Of a stretch of 64,000 nt of DNA, positions 63,283 to 64,000 are shown one piece after another. The stretch is from Palsa-504 sp963808315 (GTDB taxonomy: Bacteria; Actinomycetota; Actinomycetes; Streptosporangiales; Streptosporangiaceae), in the NCBI GenBank assembly GCA_963808315.1, contig CAWEFK010000026.1, forward strand, positions 1 through 64,000, read 5' to 3'. Each line of letters starts with the position of its first letter. Positions within the stretch are counted from its first letter, which is position 1. The notes under the pieces were generated by a model. It made no database searches. It saw nothing but the letters and a program-made list of their open reading frames with translations, and was not told where the DNA came from. Both the position numbers and the translations under genes were made by a program.

Positions 63283-64000
63283 CTACTGGCCGGCATGGAG
63301 GTCGGTGCTGAGGCCGCTCCAGGTGCCCGGCCGGGTGAGGGCCTCGACGGACCCGGTGACACTGTTACGGCGGAATAGCAGTCCAGCCTGCCCGCTCAGG
63401 TCGCGTGCCTTGGCCTGCTGCCCGCCGGGGAGCGTGACGATCGTCCCGGCGGTCAGGTACAGGCCGGCTTCGATGATGCAGTCATCGGCCAGCGAGATGC
63501 CAAGTCCGGAGTTCGCACCCAGCAGGCACCGCCGTCCGACCGAGATGACCTCGGTGCCGCCGCCGGACAAGGTGCCCATGATGGAGGCCCCGCCGCCGAT
63601 GTCGGTCCCGGCGCCGACGACCACGCCCTGGCTGATGCGGCCCTCCACCATCGAGGGTCCGAGCGTGCCGGCGTTGAAGTTGACGAAGCCCTCGTGCATG
63701 ACCGTGGTCCCCTCCGCCAGGTAGGCGCCCAGGCGGACCCGGGCGGCGTCCGCCACGCGCACGCCGCTTGGCACCACGTAGTCCAGCATCGGCGGGAACT
63801 TATCCAGGGACCGGACCTCGAGCGGGACGCCGCGGGCGAGCGCCCGCTGCCGGGCGGCGCCGGCCTCGCTCACGGCGACCGGCCCCAGGGAGGTCCAGCA
63901 CACGTTGGGCAGGACCCCGAAGATCCCGTCCAGGTTCATGGAGTTAGGGCGCACCAGGCGGTGCGAAAGCAGGTGCAGCCGGAGGTAGGCATCGGCGCTA
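63283..64000 (-). CDS. dapD: Tetrahydrodipicolinate N-succinyltransferase DapD, 5' end outside window
   Basis: DapD transfers succinyl from succinyl-CoA in lysine/diaminopimelate synthesis. The frame runs from the right edge without a stop. MNLDGIFGVLPNVCWTSLGP, VPSGVRVADAARVRLGAYLA, EGTTVMHEGFVNFNAGTLGP, MVEGRISQGVVVGAGTDIGG and GANSGLGISLADDCIIEAGL are the left-handed beta-helix hexapeptide repeats of actinobacterial DapD. The sequence SADAYLRLHLLSHRLVRPNS extends it to the edge. The C-terminus is complete. Confidence 0.93.
   Translation of the reverse strand, partial: SADAYLRLHLLSHRLVRPNSMNLDGIFGVLPNVCWTSLGPVAVSEAGAARQRALARGVPLEVRSLDKFPPMLDYVVPSGVRVADAARVRLGAYLAEGTTVMHEGFVNFNAGTLGPSMVEGRISQGVVVGAGTDIGGGASIMGTLSGGGTEVISVGRRCLLGANSGLGISLADDCIIEAGLYLTAGTIVTLPGGQQAKARDLSGQAGLLFRRNSVTGSVEALTRPGTWSGLSTDLHAGQ

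Overview
The window is high-G+C DNA with GTG/ATG starts, ATGA/GTGA stop-start overlaps and gene families typical of Actinomycetes: WXG100 type VII secretion proteins, a Tad pilus locus with a LysM/BTAD protein, SpoIIE/STAS signalling and a large inositol-type catabolic cluster. It is chromosomal in character: a dapD fragment sits at the right edge and no plasmid or phage functions are visible. I would place it in a soil actinomycete of the Streptosporangiales/Streptomycetales type, but not closer.

Layout. 1-5315: a decayed region with a broken DUF6000-like gene and a DUF1963 gene split by a 3.5-kb IS21-family element (1465-5007) that has matching ends and a 5-bp target duplication. 5312-7794: a GrpB-family gene, a long empty stretch and a secreted alpha/beta-hydrolase lipoprotein. 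7875-12352 (minus): a very large hybrid histidine kinase/receiver/PAS/SpoIIE phosphatase/HATPase gene followed by a STAS gene, both frame-disrupted. 12492-21247: a compact type VII secretion locus (lipoprotein, large WXG-like substrate candidate, two small WXG100-type proteins, an FHA-bearing EccC/EssC ATPase). 21556-33322 (plus): a Tad/Flp pilus operon (SAF/CpaB, CpaE, CpaF, TadB, TadC, pilin, three TadE-like proteins, a LysM-BTAD membrane protein, a lipoprotein, a secreted protein).

33371-35040 is a junkyard holding a LuxR remnant, a small conserved-looking protein, a copy of a dispersed 129-bp repeat and a dehydrogenase fragment. 35043-38502: a LacI regulator divergent from a Gfo/Idh/MocA dehydrogenase and a TIM-barrel isomerase. 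38535-50071: a GntR regulator divergent from an inositol catabolic operon (iolC, aldolase, iolB, an iolD remnant, mmsA/iolA, a sugar ABC transporter, two TIM-barrel isomerases, an iolG-like dehydrogenase). 50075-61617: a second LacI regulator divergent from another polyol operon (aldehyde dehydrogenase, intact iolD, HpcH/HpaI aldolase, three Gfo/Idh dehydrogenases, a damaged hydroxyacid dehydrogenase, iolE-like, SDR). 61639-64000: a hypothetical protein, a VapBC-type toxin-antitoxin pair and dapD running off the edge.

How the genes work together: the two iol-type operons divide the myo-inositol pathway. iolB, iolC and the aldolase are only in the first and the intact iolD only in the second, so growth on inositol would need both. 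The redundant dehydrogenases and isomerases suggest several inositol isomers or other polyols are used. A cautionary feature is the number of broken frames, many repaired by a single base in a C or G run. Some may be assembly errors, but other lesions (IS insertion, missing catalytic segments, gene remnants) cannot be explained that way.
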